Assembly (NCBI GenBank): GCA_030668425.1
Contig: DAOUTY010000005.1
Coordinates: 1-20,613, forward strand
Origin: Chloroflexota bacterium
Lineage (GTDB): Bacteria > Chloroflexota > Dehalococcoidia > SZUA-161
DNA length: 20,613 bases
Direction: 5' to 3'
The notes under the pieces were generated by a model. It searched no databases and was not told the origin of the DNA. It was given only the letters and a program-made list of their open reading frames with translations. Shown in pieces: positions 1 to 7,428 of the stretch (position 1 is the first letter of the stretch; every line of letters starts with the position of its first letter). A program made the position numbers and the translations under genes.

Positions 1-12
1 AATCCCCCTAAA

Positions 13-74
13 TCCCCCTTTCTTAAAGGGGGACTTTATAACCCCTGTATCTTTCCTCTCTTCGTGAAAGAGGA
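13..74. repeat. Two adjacent hairpins beyond the 3' end of enolase
   Basis: Positions 13-33 form a 9-bp perfect stem (arms TCCCCCTTT and AAAGGGGGA, loop CTT). Positions 54-74 form a 6-bp stem (TCCTCT/AGAGGA) extended by imperfect pairing. Together with the hairpin at 93-115 they make three stem-loops in about 100 nt. The C-run/G-run arms look like dispersed intergenic repeats rather than a classical terminator, since no T-run follows on either strand. No gene is seen in 1-127. Confidence 0.55.
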
Positions 75-92
75 CGCTTATCGCACCTATTC

Positions 93-115
93 TCCCCCCT
101 TTTGTAAAGGGGGGA
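93..115 (-). terminator. Terminator-like hairpin downstream of enolase
   Basis: A perfect 10-bp stem (TCCCCCCTTT with AAAGGGGGGA, 3-nt loop) begins 12 nt after the enolase stop on the minus strand. It could end the LOG-eno transcript, but on that strand it is followed by GAATAGG instead of a U-rich tract. Intrinsic termination is therefore uncertain; RNA 3'-end protection or a repeat element are alternatives. Confidence 0.35.
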
Positions 116-127
116 AGGGGGGATTCC

Positions 128-1414
128 TTAGCTCCTCAAGCCATGAAACGCCTCTTTACCGGCATATCTGGCCTTGTCACCCAGTTCCTCCTCGATCCTG
201 AGGAGGCGGTTGTACTTGGCGACCCTCTCCGAACGGCAGGGCGCTCCAGCCTTGATCTGCCCCGTATTCATGGCGACCGCGAGATCGCTAATGGTAACGT
301 CCTCGGTTTCGCCGGAGCGGTGGCTGATCACTGACGTCCAGCCTGCTTTCTTCGCCATCTCTATAACGGCCAGCGTTTCAGTAAGGGTACCGATCTGGTT
401 CAACTTGATAAGAATCGAGTTCGATGACTGCTCGGCGATACCGCGAGAGAGCCGTTCTCTGTTTGTGGTATAGAGGTCGTCACCGACAATCTGGATTTTG
501 CTGCCGAGCTTATCGTTGAGCAGCCTCCACCCTTCCCAGTCGTCCTCCGCCATACCATCCTCGATGCTGATAATGGGATAGGCGGAGACAAGCTCGCTGT
601 AGTAGTCAACCATCTCAGCGCTGGTGAAGGACACGCCTTCCTTTGCGAGGATGTACCTGCCGTTATCATAAAACTCGCTCGATGCAGGGTCAAGAGCGAT
701 GAAGCACTGCTCACCCGCGCGGTAGCCAGCTTCTTCGATGGCAGCCATAATTACCTCCACCGCTTCCCTGTTCGTGGCCAGGCTGGGGGCAAAGCCTCCC
801 TCATCGCCGACAGACGTGTTCGCTCCCCTAGCCTTGAGCACCTTTTTCAGGGACTGATAGACCTCAGCGCCCATCTGCAGGGCTTGAGCGAAGCTACTCG
901 CCCCCACGGGCATTACCATGAATTCCTGCAAGTCCACCGAATCCCCGGCATGCCTGCCGCCGTTCAGAATATTCATCATAGGCACAGGCAGGACATGGGC
1001 ATCCTCACCACCAAGGTAGCGATACAGCGGCATCCCCTGAGAGTTGGCAGCGGCGTGAGCCACAGCGAGGGACACGCCCAGTATAGCGTTGGCGCCCAGC
1101 TTCGACTTATTCGGCGTACCGTCAAGCTCTATCATACGCTTGTCGACTGCCGCCTGGTCCAGCGCCGACATCCCTGACACTGCGGGCGCTATTTTCTCTT
1201 CGATATTCGCTATTGCCTTCAGAACACTCTTCCCCTGAAATTGAGAAGGGTCGCCATCGCGCAGCTCCACTGCCTCGTGGCTGCCCGTACTTGCTCCAGA
1301 GGGCACTGCAGCCCGGCCTACAGCTCCATCGGCCAGTTCCACCTCTACCTCTACCGTCGGGTTGCCCCTGGAGTCAAGTATTTGCCGTCCCCTGATGCCC
1401 TTGATAGTACTCAT
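128..1414 (-). CDS. eno: Enolase (phosphopyruvate hydratase)
   Basis: Interconverts 2-phosphoglycerate and phosphoenolpyruvate in glycolysis/gluconeogenesis; cytosolic. The 428 residues match the usual length of bacterial enolase. Visible signatures are the N-terminal motif around residues 13-21 (LDSRGNPTVE), the mobile-loop SGASTG at 39-44, catalytic Glu205 in GDEGG, Mg2+ ligands Asp242, Glu285 and Asp312, catalytic Lys337 in ILIKLNQIG, and the signature SHRSGETED at 364-372. All key residues are present. The ATG start overlaps the stop of the upstream LOG-family gene (ATGA, 4 nt) and has GGGGAG about 8 nt upstream inside that gene, so translation is probably coupled. The LOG-eno pair is likely one transcript. 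Identification is secure. Confidence 0.98.
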   Translation of the reverse strand: MSTIKGIRGRQILDSRGNPTVEVEVELADGAVGRAAVPSGASTGSHEAVELRDGDPSQFQGKSVLKAIANIEEKIAPAVSGMSALDQAAVDKRMIELDGTPNKSKLGANAILGVSLAVAHAAANSQGMPLYRYLGGEDAHVLPVPMMNILNGGRHAGDSVDLQEFMVMPVGASSFAQALQMGAEVYQSLKKVLKARGANTSVGDEGGFAPSLATNREAVEVIMAAIEEAGYRAGEQCFIALDPASSEFYDNGRYILAKEGVSFTSAEMVDYYSELVSAYPIISIEDGMAEDDWEGWRLLNDKLGSKIQIVGDDLYTTNRERLSRGIAEQSSNSILIKLNQIGTLTETLAVIEMAKKAGWTSVISHRSGETEDVTISDLAVAMNTGQIKAGAPCRSERVAKYNRLLRIEEELGDKARYAGKEAFHGLRS

Positions 1415-1896
1415 TTCATCGTACTCCCCTTGGCCTCAATTGCAGCCAAAGCCTTGTCCACAGCGTCCTTGGGGCTTTCAGCGACTATTACCGAGCCATC
1501 CATCTGCCCCTGCCTTGAGAGCGACCATGTATTTAAGCCAACAACGGGGATTCTGTTGCGCAGAGCATAAGCGACCTCGGAGAGAGTGCCATACTCACCA
1601 CCGATAGCGATCACTGCCTGACCCGAGCAGACCACAATCACGTTTCGCGCCTCGCCGATAGTGGTAACGATGGGAATATCCACATGGGGATTGGCATCCT
1701 CCCGCCTGGTTCCGGGGAGGATACCCACAGTCATCCCGCCGGCGGAGTGAGCTCCTTTGCAGGCAGCAGACATCACCCCTGTCAAACCACCGCAGACCAA
1801 TGTTACGCCCCGTCTCGCAAGCTCAGCTCCTACCTCTTCAGCTAGTTCAGCCTCTCGCCGCGAACACCGGCTACCGCCTATTACCGAAACAAACAC
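1411..1896 (-). CDS. TIGR00725-type LOG-family protein (Rossmann-fold, lysine decarboxylase-like)
   Basis: Small Rossmann-fold protein of the LOG/MoCo-carrier-like superfamily. Its cellular role is not established; relatives are nucleotide-binding proteins or cytokinin-type phosphoribohydrolases. Motifs seen are VSVIGGSR near the N-terminus, CGGLTGVMSAACKGA (nucleotide-binding turn), GILPGTRR, and IGGEYGTLSE, the counterpart of the family PGGxGTxxE motif. I chose the GTG at 1896 (161 aa) because GAGGA lies 4 nt upstream and the conserved fold begins at once with VFVSVIGG. An in-frame TTG at 1944 would give 177 aa but adds an unconserved tail and lacks a good ribosome binding site. Its end overlaps eno by 4 nt. 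Family assignment is firm, function is not. Confidence 0.85.
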   Translation of the reverse strand: MFVSVIGGSRCSRREAELAEEVGAELARRGVTLVCGGLTGVMSAACKGAHSAGGMTVGILPGTRREDANPHVDIPIVTTIGEARNVIVVCSGQAVIAIGGEYGTLSEVAYALRNRIPVVGLNTWSLSRQGQMDGSVIVAESPKDAVDKALAAIEAKGSTMK

Positions 1897-1982
1897 TTCA
1901 TCCTCTTCGACGTAAATTGAAATTGAAACAGCGCAAAGGAACAATCGACCTATTGATGTAAAGAACCCACGTAAGCACTCAG

Positions 1983-2032
1983 GCGTCAGCCATCAGCATT
2001 CTGCTTCTGTATGAAACCTGATAGCTGAACGC
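1983..2032. repeat. Imperfect palindromic repeat between the LOG-family gene and xerD
   Basis: The arm at 1983-1996 (GCGTCAGCCATCAG) is the reverse complement of 2018-2032 (CTGATAGCTGAACGC) apart from one bulged base and one mismatch, with a 21-nt loop. It lies in the 144-nt gap downstream of xerD on the minus strand. It may be a terminator-like structure for xerD or a copy of a small dispersed palindrome. There is no T-run, so a repeat is more likely. Confidence 0.5.
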
Positions 2033-2040
2033 TCAAGAGG

Positions 2041-2955
2041 CTACTCCGCACGGGGGTGAGCACTATCATAGACCCGACGCATGCGCTCGGTAGTGAGATG
2101 GGTATAGATCTGCGTGGTGGAGATATTAGCGTGACCCAGCAACTCCTGAAGCTCCCTGAGGTTCATCTTGCCGCTATGCAGCAAATGGGTGGCTATGCTG
2201 TGGCGCAGGACATGGGGGGTGAGCTCCGTAGTAATATTGGCCTTCTTGCCGTACCCCTTCAAGATAAGCCAGAACCCCTGCCTGGTGAGCCTCTGCCCCC
2301 GGCGGTTGAGGAATAGGGCTATCTCGCCGGTAACCCCGAGGAGACGAGCACGGCCATCATCAACATAGCTTTTGACCGCCCTGATTGCCTTATTATGGAT
2401 AGGGATAATCCGCTCTTTAGACCCCTTGCCAAAACAGCGCACGTAGCCGGCTTTCAGATTCACATCGCGCACGTTAAGGGATACCAACTCAGTCACCCTC
2501 ATCCCGGTGGCATACATTAGCTCCAGCATCGCCCTGTCCCGTTTGGCCTCCGGGGTGGAAAGCTTACCAGACTGCTCTAACAGTCTCTCGACCTCTTCAA
2601 CAGAAATCGCTCTGGGCAGGGACTTCCCTACCTTGGGGCCGGTTATGCCCTCCGCCGGGTTCTTCTCCAGCGTTCCCTCGGAAACAAGGAAGTTGAAGAA
2701 CGATTTAACCGCAGCCACCTTTCGCGCCATCGTTGCCGGGGCATAGCTTCGCTCCTTGAGATTGACCATATAGTTCAGCAGAAAAGAGCGATCAACGGAT
2801 GCCCAGCTTACCTCAGGCCCATCATGCTTGGGCCCTTGCTCGCTTACAAACGCGGTGAACTGGTTGAGGTCGTTCTTATATGCCTCGATTGTGTTGTTGG
2901 AAAAACCCTTTTCTATAGAGAGAGCAGAAAGAAAGCTTGCAATCGCCCCATCCAT
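2041..2955 (-). CDS. xerD: Site-specific tyrosine recombinase, XerD type
   Basis: Tyrosine recombinase expected to resolve chromosome dimers at dif with a partner Xer protein. At 304 aa it has the normal length. The N-terminal SAM-like core-binding domain spans roughly residues 3-95, the catalytic domain 110-295. The full active site is visible: Arg153 in ATGMRVTEL, the beta-hairpin lysine in GKGSKER (177-182), His248 and Arg251 in LTPHVLRHS, His275 in LGHAN, and nucleophile Tyr284 in TQIYTHL. The ATG is preceded by GGAGG at good spacing. It follows the NifV-like gene by 27 nt, so read-through from that promoter is likely. No integrase-associated att site or cargo is seen, which favours a housekeeping Xer. 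XerC versus XerD is a judgement from the ATGMRVTELVSL pattern. Confidence 0.9.
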   Translation of the reverse strand: MDGAIASFLSALSIEKGFSNNTIEAYKNDLNQFTAFVSEQGPKHDGPEVSWASVDRSFLLNYMVNLKERSYAPATMARKVAAVKSFFNFLVSEGTLEKNPAEGITGPKVGKSLPRAISVEEVERLLEQSGKLSTPEAKRDRAMLELMYATGMRVTELVSLNVRDVNLKAGYVRCFGKGSKERIIPIHNKAIRAVKSYVDDGRARLLGVTGEIALFLNRRGQRLTRQGFWLILKGYGKKANITTELTPHVLRHSIATHLLHSGKMNLRELQELLGHANISTTQIYTHLTTERMRRVYDSAHPRAE

Positions 2956-2982
2956 CGCATTCCTCCAGAGTTGATTAGGTCA

Positions 2983-4140
2983 TTAGCCCGATATTTTCAA
3001 AGGAGGCAAGTCAAGACACCTCTCCTTGCACACCTCTAGATAGATGAGTGCCAACTCCTTGCTAAATAGTGCCCGCTTCCGCTTAACCGCCAAGGCCCGA
3101 GCACGTGCCAGGATCTCGCGAGCTAAATCATCCGGCAGCTCAATCCCGAACTCGTTGGCGAATTTGAAATGAATGGTATTAGAACCGCTGTGCTTGCCCA
3201 CCAATATCCGCCGCTCCAAGCCTACTTCCTCAGGGGAAAAGGCTTCATATGTGGCCGGGTACTTGAGCACCCCATCGGCATGTATGCCCGATTCATGGGC
3301 AAAGATATTGTCCCCGGTGATCGGCGTGCTGACCGGTAAGGGCCGCTGGGTTACCTCAGCCACGTACCGGGAGACAGTACAAAGCCGCGTAGTATCGATG
3401 CCGGGATCGATTTTCTCGATGTGCTTCAGGGCCATTACCACTTCGGCAAGGCTAGCATTGCCCGCCCTCTCGCCCAGGCCGTTGACCGTGGTATTGACAT
3501 ATTTGGCGCCTGCCTTGATACCCGCTATAGCGTTGGCCGTAGCCATACCAAAGTCGTTGTGAGTATGCATCTCGATGTCAATGCCAACCTCCTCGATCAA
3601 GCGGCGGATGACCTCATAGGTTCTGAAAGGCTCTAAAACTCCAACCGTATCACAATACCGCAAACGGTCAGCACCAGCCTCCCTGGCATTTTGAGCGAAG
3701 AGGCCAAGAAAATCAGGGGCAGCCCTGGACGCATCCTCAGCGTTAACCGAGACATAGAGGTCATGACTTTTGGCGTATCTGGTTGCCCTTCTAACACTCT
3801 CCAGCACCCATCCCCGGCTCTGCCCAAGTCTATGTTCTATATGGATATCTGAGACAGGAATACTCAGAGCAACAGCCTGGCTTCCACACCTCAGCGAGGC
3901 GTCGATATCCGAGATAACCGCCCGATTCCAGGTGAGGATTCTCGCCCGCAGCCCCAGAGCGATGATGCTTCTGATAGCCGCCATCTCATCGCCCCCCATA
4001 GCGGGGATACCTGCCTCGATCTCATGCACCCCAACCTCGTCGAGCATCTGAGCGATGCGCACCTTCTCCTCGTTGGTGAACACCACCCCTGCCGTCTGCT
4101 CGCCATCTCTCAGAGTGGTATCATCAATAAACAGGTCCAA
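2983..4140 (-). CDS. NifV-like acyltransferase: homocitrate synthase or Re-citrate synthase
   Basis: Member of the DRE-TIM metallolyase family (homocitrate synthase, isopropylmalate synthase, Re-citrate synthase), which condenses acetyl-CoA with a 2-oxoacid. At 385 aa it is NifV-sized and lacks the C-terminal LeuA regulatory domain. Seen are DDTTLRDGEQ with Arg11-Asp12, the metal motif HTHND (His192, His194), NGLGERAGNA (220-229), HESGIHADG (282-290) and GKHSG (315-319). The TTG start has GGAGG 4 nt upstream, and no in-frame ATG is near. There are no nif genes here, and the gene faces a 2-oxoacid:ferredoxin oxidoreductase operon. Dehalococcoides encodes a NifV-like enzyme shown to be a Re-citrate synthase, so that role, feeding 2-oxoglutarate synthesis, is my preferred inference. 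Homocitrate or citramalate synthesis cannot be excluded. Confidence 0.85.
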   Translation of the reverse strand: MDLFIDDTTLRDGEQTAGVVFTNEEKVRIAQMLDEVGVHEIEAGIPAMGGDEMAAIRSIIALGLRARILTWNRAVISDIDASLRCGSQAVALSIPVSDIHIEHRLGQSRGWVLESVRRATRYAKSHDLYVSVNAEDASRAAPDFLGLFAQNAREAGADRLRYCDTVGVLEPFRTYEVIRRLIEEVGIDIEMHTHNDFGMATANAIAGIKAGAKYVNTTVNGLGERAGNASLAEVVMALKHIEKIDPGIDTTRLCTVSRYVAEVTQRPLPVSTPITGDNIFAHESGIHADGVLKYPATYEAFSPEEVGLERRILVGKHSGSNTIHFKFANEFGIELPDDLAREILARARALAVKRKRALFSKELALIYLEVCKERCLDLPPLKISG

Positions 4141-4200
4141 GTTCCTCCCGAAACCATGCTATTAGCTTCAATTCAGCAACGACCGGGGCAAAGCTTTCTA

Positions 4201-4229
4201 AACATAACACAATATATTTCGGTTTGCAA
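4201..4229 (-). promoter_or_regulatory. Predicted sigma70-type promoter for the NifV-like gene and xerD
   Basis: On the minus strand a -35 TTGCAA (4229-4224) and a -10 TATGTT (4206-4201) are separated by exactly 17 nt. Predicted transcription starts near 4194, about 54 nt before the TTG start codon at 4140. This is sequence inspection only. Confidence 0.55.
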
Positions 4230-4371
4230 GCAACATCTTGGACGAGATTTGGTGGTTTTCCCGCCCCTGCCTACTCTTTCGTTAGAGCGTAAAGACATGG
4301 CCATCGAAACTACGCTGAAGCGGCTTGGCAGGCCCAATCAGCGCTGGTAATCAAGCTCAGAAGCTGGGCAT

Positions 4372-4401
4372 TTGCAAAAGGAATTAGGAATTTGATATAC
4401 T
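4372..4401 (+). promoter_or_regulatory. Predicted sigma70-type promoter of the kor-hdr operon
   Basis: The -35 TTGCAA (4372-4377) and -10 TATACT (4396-4401) have an 18-nt spacer. The predicted start is near 4408, giving a leader of about 130 nt before korD. It is the only convincing promoter upstream of the ten-kilobase gene run to 15055. Confidence 0.6.
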
Positions 4402-4419
4402 GAGACATGTAGATGAATG

Positions 4420-4454
4420 GCTGCACTGGACAGGTAGTTACCGTGAAGTGCAGC
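4420..4454 (+). promoter_or_regulatory. Hairpin in the korD 5' leader
   Basis: GCTGCACT (4420-4427) pairs perfectly with AGTGCAGC (4447-4454). Inside the loop GGTA/TACC (4433-4436 and 4439-4442) is also self-complementary. It lies about 12 nt after the predicted transcription start, so it could be an RNA stem-loop or a DNA operator. It matches no riboswitch class I know. Confidence 0.35.
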
Positions 4455-4536
4455 GAAGACCTGACAAGCGGTATCATGGTGGGAAATCCTCCGATACTAA
4501 ATACTGCCGCGAGATATCAATGCAAAAGGTGCTGCT

Positions 4537-4803
4537 ATGAAGTTGTGGAGAACACCCTTCGATCAGGCGGAAAAGGCCATCAGGCCAGCGAAAGTTCTGA
4601 TCGACAAGGAGAGATGCAAAGGGTGCGGCTACTGCGTGGAGTTCTGCCCAAGAGGAGCGCTGGTGATGAGCGACGAACTGAGCTCCAAGGGCTATACGCT
4701 TGCCGCGGTAGCAGACGAAAGCAAGTGCCTGGGCTGCGGCCTGTGTGATATCCTCTGCCCCGAATTCGCCATCCACGTGGTATCAAACGATAACGAAAGC
4801 TGA
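4537..4803 (+). CDS. korD: 2-oxoacid:ferredoxin oxidoreductase delta subunit (two [4Fe-4S] ferredoxin)
   Basis: Electron-transfer subunit of a KOR/OOR-type complex, cytosolic. Its 88 residues form a bacterial-type ferredoxin with two complete CxxCxxCxxxC sets: Cys27, 30, 33 and 37 followed by Pro, and Cys64, 67, 70 and 74 followed by Pro. These would carry electrons from the thiamine site to external ferredoxin or to the Hdr-like proteins encoded next door. The ATG has AAAGGTG upstream. It is the first gene of the operon, 12 nt before korA. The delta-alpha-beta-gamma order is typical of 2-oxoglutarate:ferredoxin oxidoreductase. A branched-chain (VOR) specificity is possible from sequence alone. 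Confidence 0.9.
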   Translation: MKLWRTPFDQAEKAIRPAKVLIDKERCKGCGYCVEFCPRGALVMSDELSSKGYTLAAVADESKCLGCGLCDILCPEFAIHVVSNDNES

Positions 4804-4815
4804 TAGGATTCTTGT

Positions 4816-5967
4816 ATGCCTGAAGACGGAGCGCTCTGCGGAACATTTTTCATGAACGGCGATGTGGCCTGCGCCGAGGGGGCCATCAGCGCAGGTTGTC
4901 GCTTTTTCGCCGGCTATCCCATAACGCCAGCCACCGAGGTGGCCGAGAGGATGAGCGAACGGCTCCCTCACGTTGGGGGCATTTACATCCAGATGGAGGA
5001 TGAGATCGCCTCTATGAATGCAATACTGGGCGCATCATGGGCAGGACTGAAGGCAATGACATCCACATCAGGTCCCGGATTCAGCCTGATGATGGAGAAT
5101 CTGGGCCTGGGGGTGATGCTGGAAACACCCTGCGTCCTGGTCAATATACAACGGGCCGGCCCATCCACCGGGTTGCCCACCATGGCAGCTCAGGGGGACA
5201 TGATGCAAGCGCGATGGGGCTCCCACGGCAGCTACGAGATCATCGCCCTCGTACCCAGCTCCCCCCAGGAGATATTCGATCTCACCATCACGGCGTTTAA
5301 CCTGTCGGAGAGATACCGTGTTCCTGTGCTCGTGATGTCGGACGAAGCCGTGGGGCATATGAGCGAGAAGGTTGTGATACCGCGCATATCACCCAAAGAA
5401 CTTGTAAGCCGGCGACGCCCTGATGGGACGCAGGAGCAATACCTGCCCTACAAAGCCGACGAGGATTTGGTTCCCCCCATGGCTATAGCCGGGGAGGGCT
5501 ACCGCTTCCACGTTACCGGCCTCACCCATGATGAGAGAGGGTACCCGGTAATGACAGTAGAGGCTCAGGATCAGCTCGTGCGCCGACTGGTGGACAAGAT
5601 CAGGCTCAACAAGAAAGACATAATAAGATATGAAGAGGTAGGGGTTGAAGATGCAGAGGTCATAGTCTGCGCCTACGGGATTTCTACACGTGTCGCCCGC
5701 CTCGCAGTTCAAGAGGCACGCAATGCAGGAATCCGGGCGGGCATGTTGCGGCTAATAACAGTGTGGCCATTTGCCGAAGACCGCATCAGGGAACTCGCGC
5801 AACAGGTCAAGGCTTTCGTGGTCCCCGAGATAAACTACGGCCAGATCGTACTAGAGGTCGAGAGATGTGCTGCCGGGAAGGCCAGTACACTACTCGTGCC
5901 CCACATGGGAGGCGGCGTGCACCATCCCCAGACCATTCTCAAAGCCATAAAGGAAGCAGTGCAATGA
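4816..5967 (+). CDS. korA: 2-oxoacid:ferredoxin oxidoreductase alpha subunit
   Basis: Pyrimidine-binding half of the thiamine-dependent oxidoreductase, which decarboxylates a 2-oxoacid (probably 2-oxoglutarate) to its acyl-CoA and reduces ferredoxin, or runs in reverse. At 383 aa it is typical of stand-alone KorA. Motifs seen are GYPITPATEVAE at 33-44, QMEDEIASMN, STSGPGFSLMMENLG, and QRAGPSTGLPT, all characteristic of POR/KOR domain I, followed by domain II from about residue 265. The ATG at 4816 has AGGA 7 nt upstream; a second in-frame Met is at 4852. The end overlaps korB by 4 nt (ATGA), so the two are probably translated in equal amounts. Confidence 0.93.
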   Translation: MPEDGALCGTFFMNGDVACAEGAISAGCRFFAGYPITPATEVAERMSERLPHVGGIYIQMEDEIASMNAILGASWAGLKAMTSTSGPGFSLMMENLGLGVMLETPCVLVNIQRAGPSTGLPTMAAQGDMMQARWGSHGSYEIIALVPSSPQEIFDLTITAFNLSERYRVPVLVMSDEAVGHMSEKVVIPRISPKELVSRRRPDGTQEQYLPYKADEDLVPPMAIAGEGYRFHVTGLTHDERGYPVMTVEAQDQLVRRLVDKIRLNKKDIIRYEEVGVEDAEVIVCAYGISTRVARLAVQEARNAGIRAGMLRLITVWPFAEDRIRELAQQVKAFVVPEINYGQIVLEVERCAAGKASTLLVPHMGGGVHHPQTILKAIKEAVQ

Positions 5968-6809
5968 CAACTCCACTGACAGTAGGGGAAAACACCGTCG
6001 ACTCCTTACTACGGTTGGACAGAATGCCGCACATCTGGTGTCAGGGTTGCGGTATAGGGCCGGCAGTAGGATGCTTTACCAGAGCTATTGAGAGTTCCGG
6101 GCTGGACCCGGACAAAATAGCGCTGGTTTCGGGGATAGGCTGCGCTGGCAGGGCTGCAGGTTATGTCAAGCTAGATTCCTTTCATACCACTCACGGTCGC
6201 GCCCTTCCCTTCGCCACCGGCTTGAAGCTGGGAAACCCTGAATTGAACCTTGTGATCTTTTCTGGCGATGGTGACCTGGTGGCAATAGGCGGCAATCACC
6301 TAATCCACTCGGCACGCCGCAACATGGACATGACCGTCATCTGCATAAACAATTTCAACTACGGCATGACCGGCGGACAGGCGGGGCCCACCACTCCCCT
6401 CGATGCCCGTAGCACTACCACACCCTACGGCAACTTCGAATATCCTTTCAACGTACCCTACCTCGTGGCCGCAAGCGGCGCCACGTACGTCGCCCGCTGG
6501 ACTGTGCTTCACGTGCGCCAACTGGAGTGGTCCATTGCCGAGGCCATGACCAAACCCGGATTCAGCTTCATAGAGGTGTTGGCCCCCTGCCCAACACTGT
6601 ACGGACGCATGAACAAGGAACCAAAGGGGCTGGACACGATGCACTCGTACCAGGAAAGAAGCGTAGTTCGTGACGGGGCCGATCCCAAAGATGTGGCCAT
6701 TGATTCGGATGGCCCTATAGTAGTGGGCAAGTTTGTCGACATCGAGCGTCCAACCTTCTGGGACCAATGGAAGCTACTGCTTGACAGAGCCCGGGAGAAG
6801 AAAAAATAG
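5964..6809 (+). CDS. korB: 2-oxoacid:ferredoxin oxidoreductase beta subunit (TPP-binding)
   Basis: Diphosphate-binding subunit of the KOR complex. From ATG 5964 it has 281 residues. The TPP motif runs from GDGDLVAIGGNH (101-112) to NNFNYGMTGGQ (129-139). Cys26 and Cys29 (CQGCG), Cys60 and Cys209 are in the positions expected to hold the beta-subunit [4Fe-4S] cluster. The frame is open further upstream to an ATG at 5763, but that part lies inside korA and has no KorB similarity. The 4-nt overlap with the korA stop fixes the start. A 55-nt gap follows before korC, the largest inside the kor part. Confidence 0.93.
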   Translation: MTTPLTVGENTVDSLLRLDRMPHIWCQGCGIGPAVGCFTRAIESSGLDPDKIALVSGIGCAGRAAGYVKLDSFHTTHGRALPFATGLKLGNPELNLVIFSGDGDLVAIGGNHLIHSARRNMDMTVICINNFNYGMTGGQAGPTTPLDARSTTTPYGNFEYPFNVPYLVAASGATYVARWTVLHVRQLEWSIAEAMTKPGFSFIEVLAPCPTLYGRMNKEPKGLDTMHSYQERSVVRDGADPKDVAIDSDGPIVVGKFVDIERPTFWDQWKLLLDRAREKKK

Positions 6810-6864
6810 TAGCCAGCCTGAAGGCGCTTGGTCTTTGCTTGACAATAAACAGGGGTGTAAGAGT

Positions 6865-7428
6865 TTGGGCACAAAAGAAATAAGGATAGCGGGATTCGGT
6901 GGACAGGGAGTGGTTTTGTCAGGGCTGATACTGGGGCAGGCTGCCTCCATATACGATGATGGTTTCTCCGCCCTCACCCAGAGCTACGGGCCGGAGGCAC
7001 GCGGTGGTTCCTGCACAGCCGAGGTGGTGATATCCGATGAGCCCATAGGCTACCCCTACGTGCAGAGTCCGAATGTACTCATCATCCTATCGCAAGAGGC
7101 CTATAACAAGTACAGTCAAGATCTGCCCGCAGGAGCCCTGATGATCATAGACCCGGACTTGGTGAAACCGGAACCGTCCCAAAACCCGGCACCGCTCTCC
7201 ATACCGGCTACTCGAATGGCGCGGGATATGGGTCGGACAGTGGTCGCTAACATTATCATACTGGGTTTTCTGGCAGCAGTGAGCGACCTGATTTCCCCCG
7301 AGGCCCTTAAAAATTCAGTTCTGGCATCTGTCCCTAAGGGAACCGAGGAATTCAATACCAAGGCTTTCGAGTTAGGATATAACTACGGGCTGGAGCATGG
7401 CAGAAAGGGCGAGGTTGCCGATGGCTAG
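6865..7428 (+). CDS. korC: 2-oxoacid:ferredoxin oxidoreductase gamma subunit
   Basis: Gamma-domain subunit of KOR, about 187 aa as in the family. It starts straight into EIRIAGFGGQGVVLSG, the family N-terminal signature. Later family features include the SYGPEARGG segment and the helical end after residue 140. I chose the TTG at 6865: AGGGGTG lies 7 nt upstream and it precedes the signature by five residues. The frame stays open back to 6733, but that part overlaps korB. The stop lies 8 nt inside the next gene's start, so korC is probably coupled to the large flavoprotein. This coupling suggests the Hdr-like proteins are made together with KOR. Confidence 0.92.
   Translation: MGTKEIRIAGFGGQGVVLSGLILGQAASIYDDGFSALTQSYGPEARGGSCTAEVVISDEPIGYPYVQSPNVLIILSQEAYNKYSQDLPAGALMIIDPDLVKPEPSQNPAPLSIPATRMARDMGRTVVANIIILGFLAAVSDLISPEALKNSVLASVPKGTEEFNTKAFELGYNYGLEHGRKGEVADG

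Larger units (their letters stand above)
4141..4536. other. Divergent intergenic region with no gene
   Basis: This 396-nt gap separates the minus-strand NifV-like gene from the plus-strand korD operon. It holds one outward promoter for each side, and both use the palindromic -35 hexamer TTGCAA. It also holds a hairpin in the korD leader. A frame open from 4413 to 4748 runs into korD out of phase, has no family resemblance, and is not a gene. Positions 4230-4370 show nothing I can name. Confidence 0.6.

Noticed and set aside
2041..2955. XerD-like gene as integrase of a mobile element
   Set aside because: No attachment-site duplication, tRNA, phage or cargo genes nearby; length and motifs fit housekeeping Xer.
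2983..4140. Part of a nitrogen-fixation cluster
   Set aside because: No nifHDK, nifEN or nifB in the window; neighbours are KOR, Hdr and housekeeping genes.
4413..4748. Open frame of 111 codons in the korD leader, overlapping korD
   Set aside because: Runs into korD in another frame, has no ribosome site and no recognisable family; the ferredoxin frame is the gene.
5763..5963. N-terminal extension of korB by 67 codons
   Set aside because: Lies within korA and lacks KorB similarity; ATG 5964 overlaps the korA stop in the usual 4-nt way and begins the family sequence.
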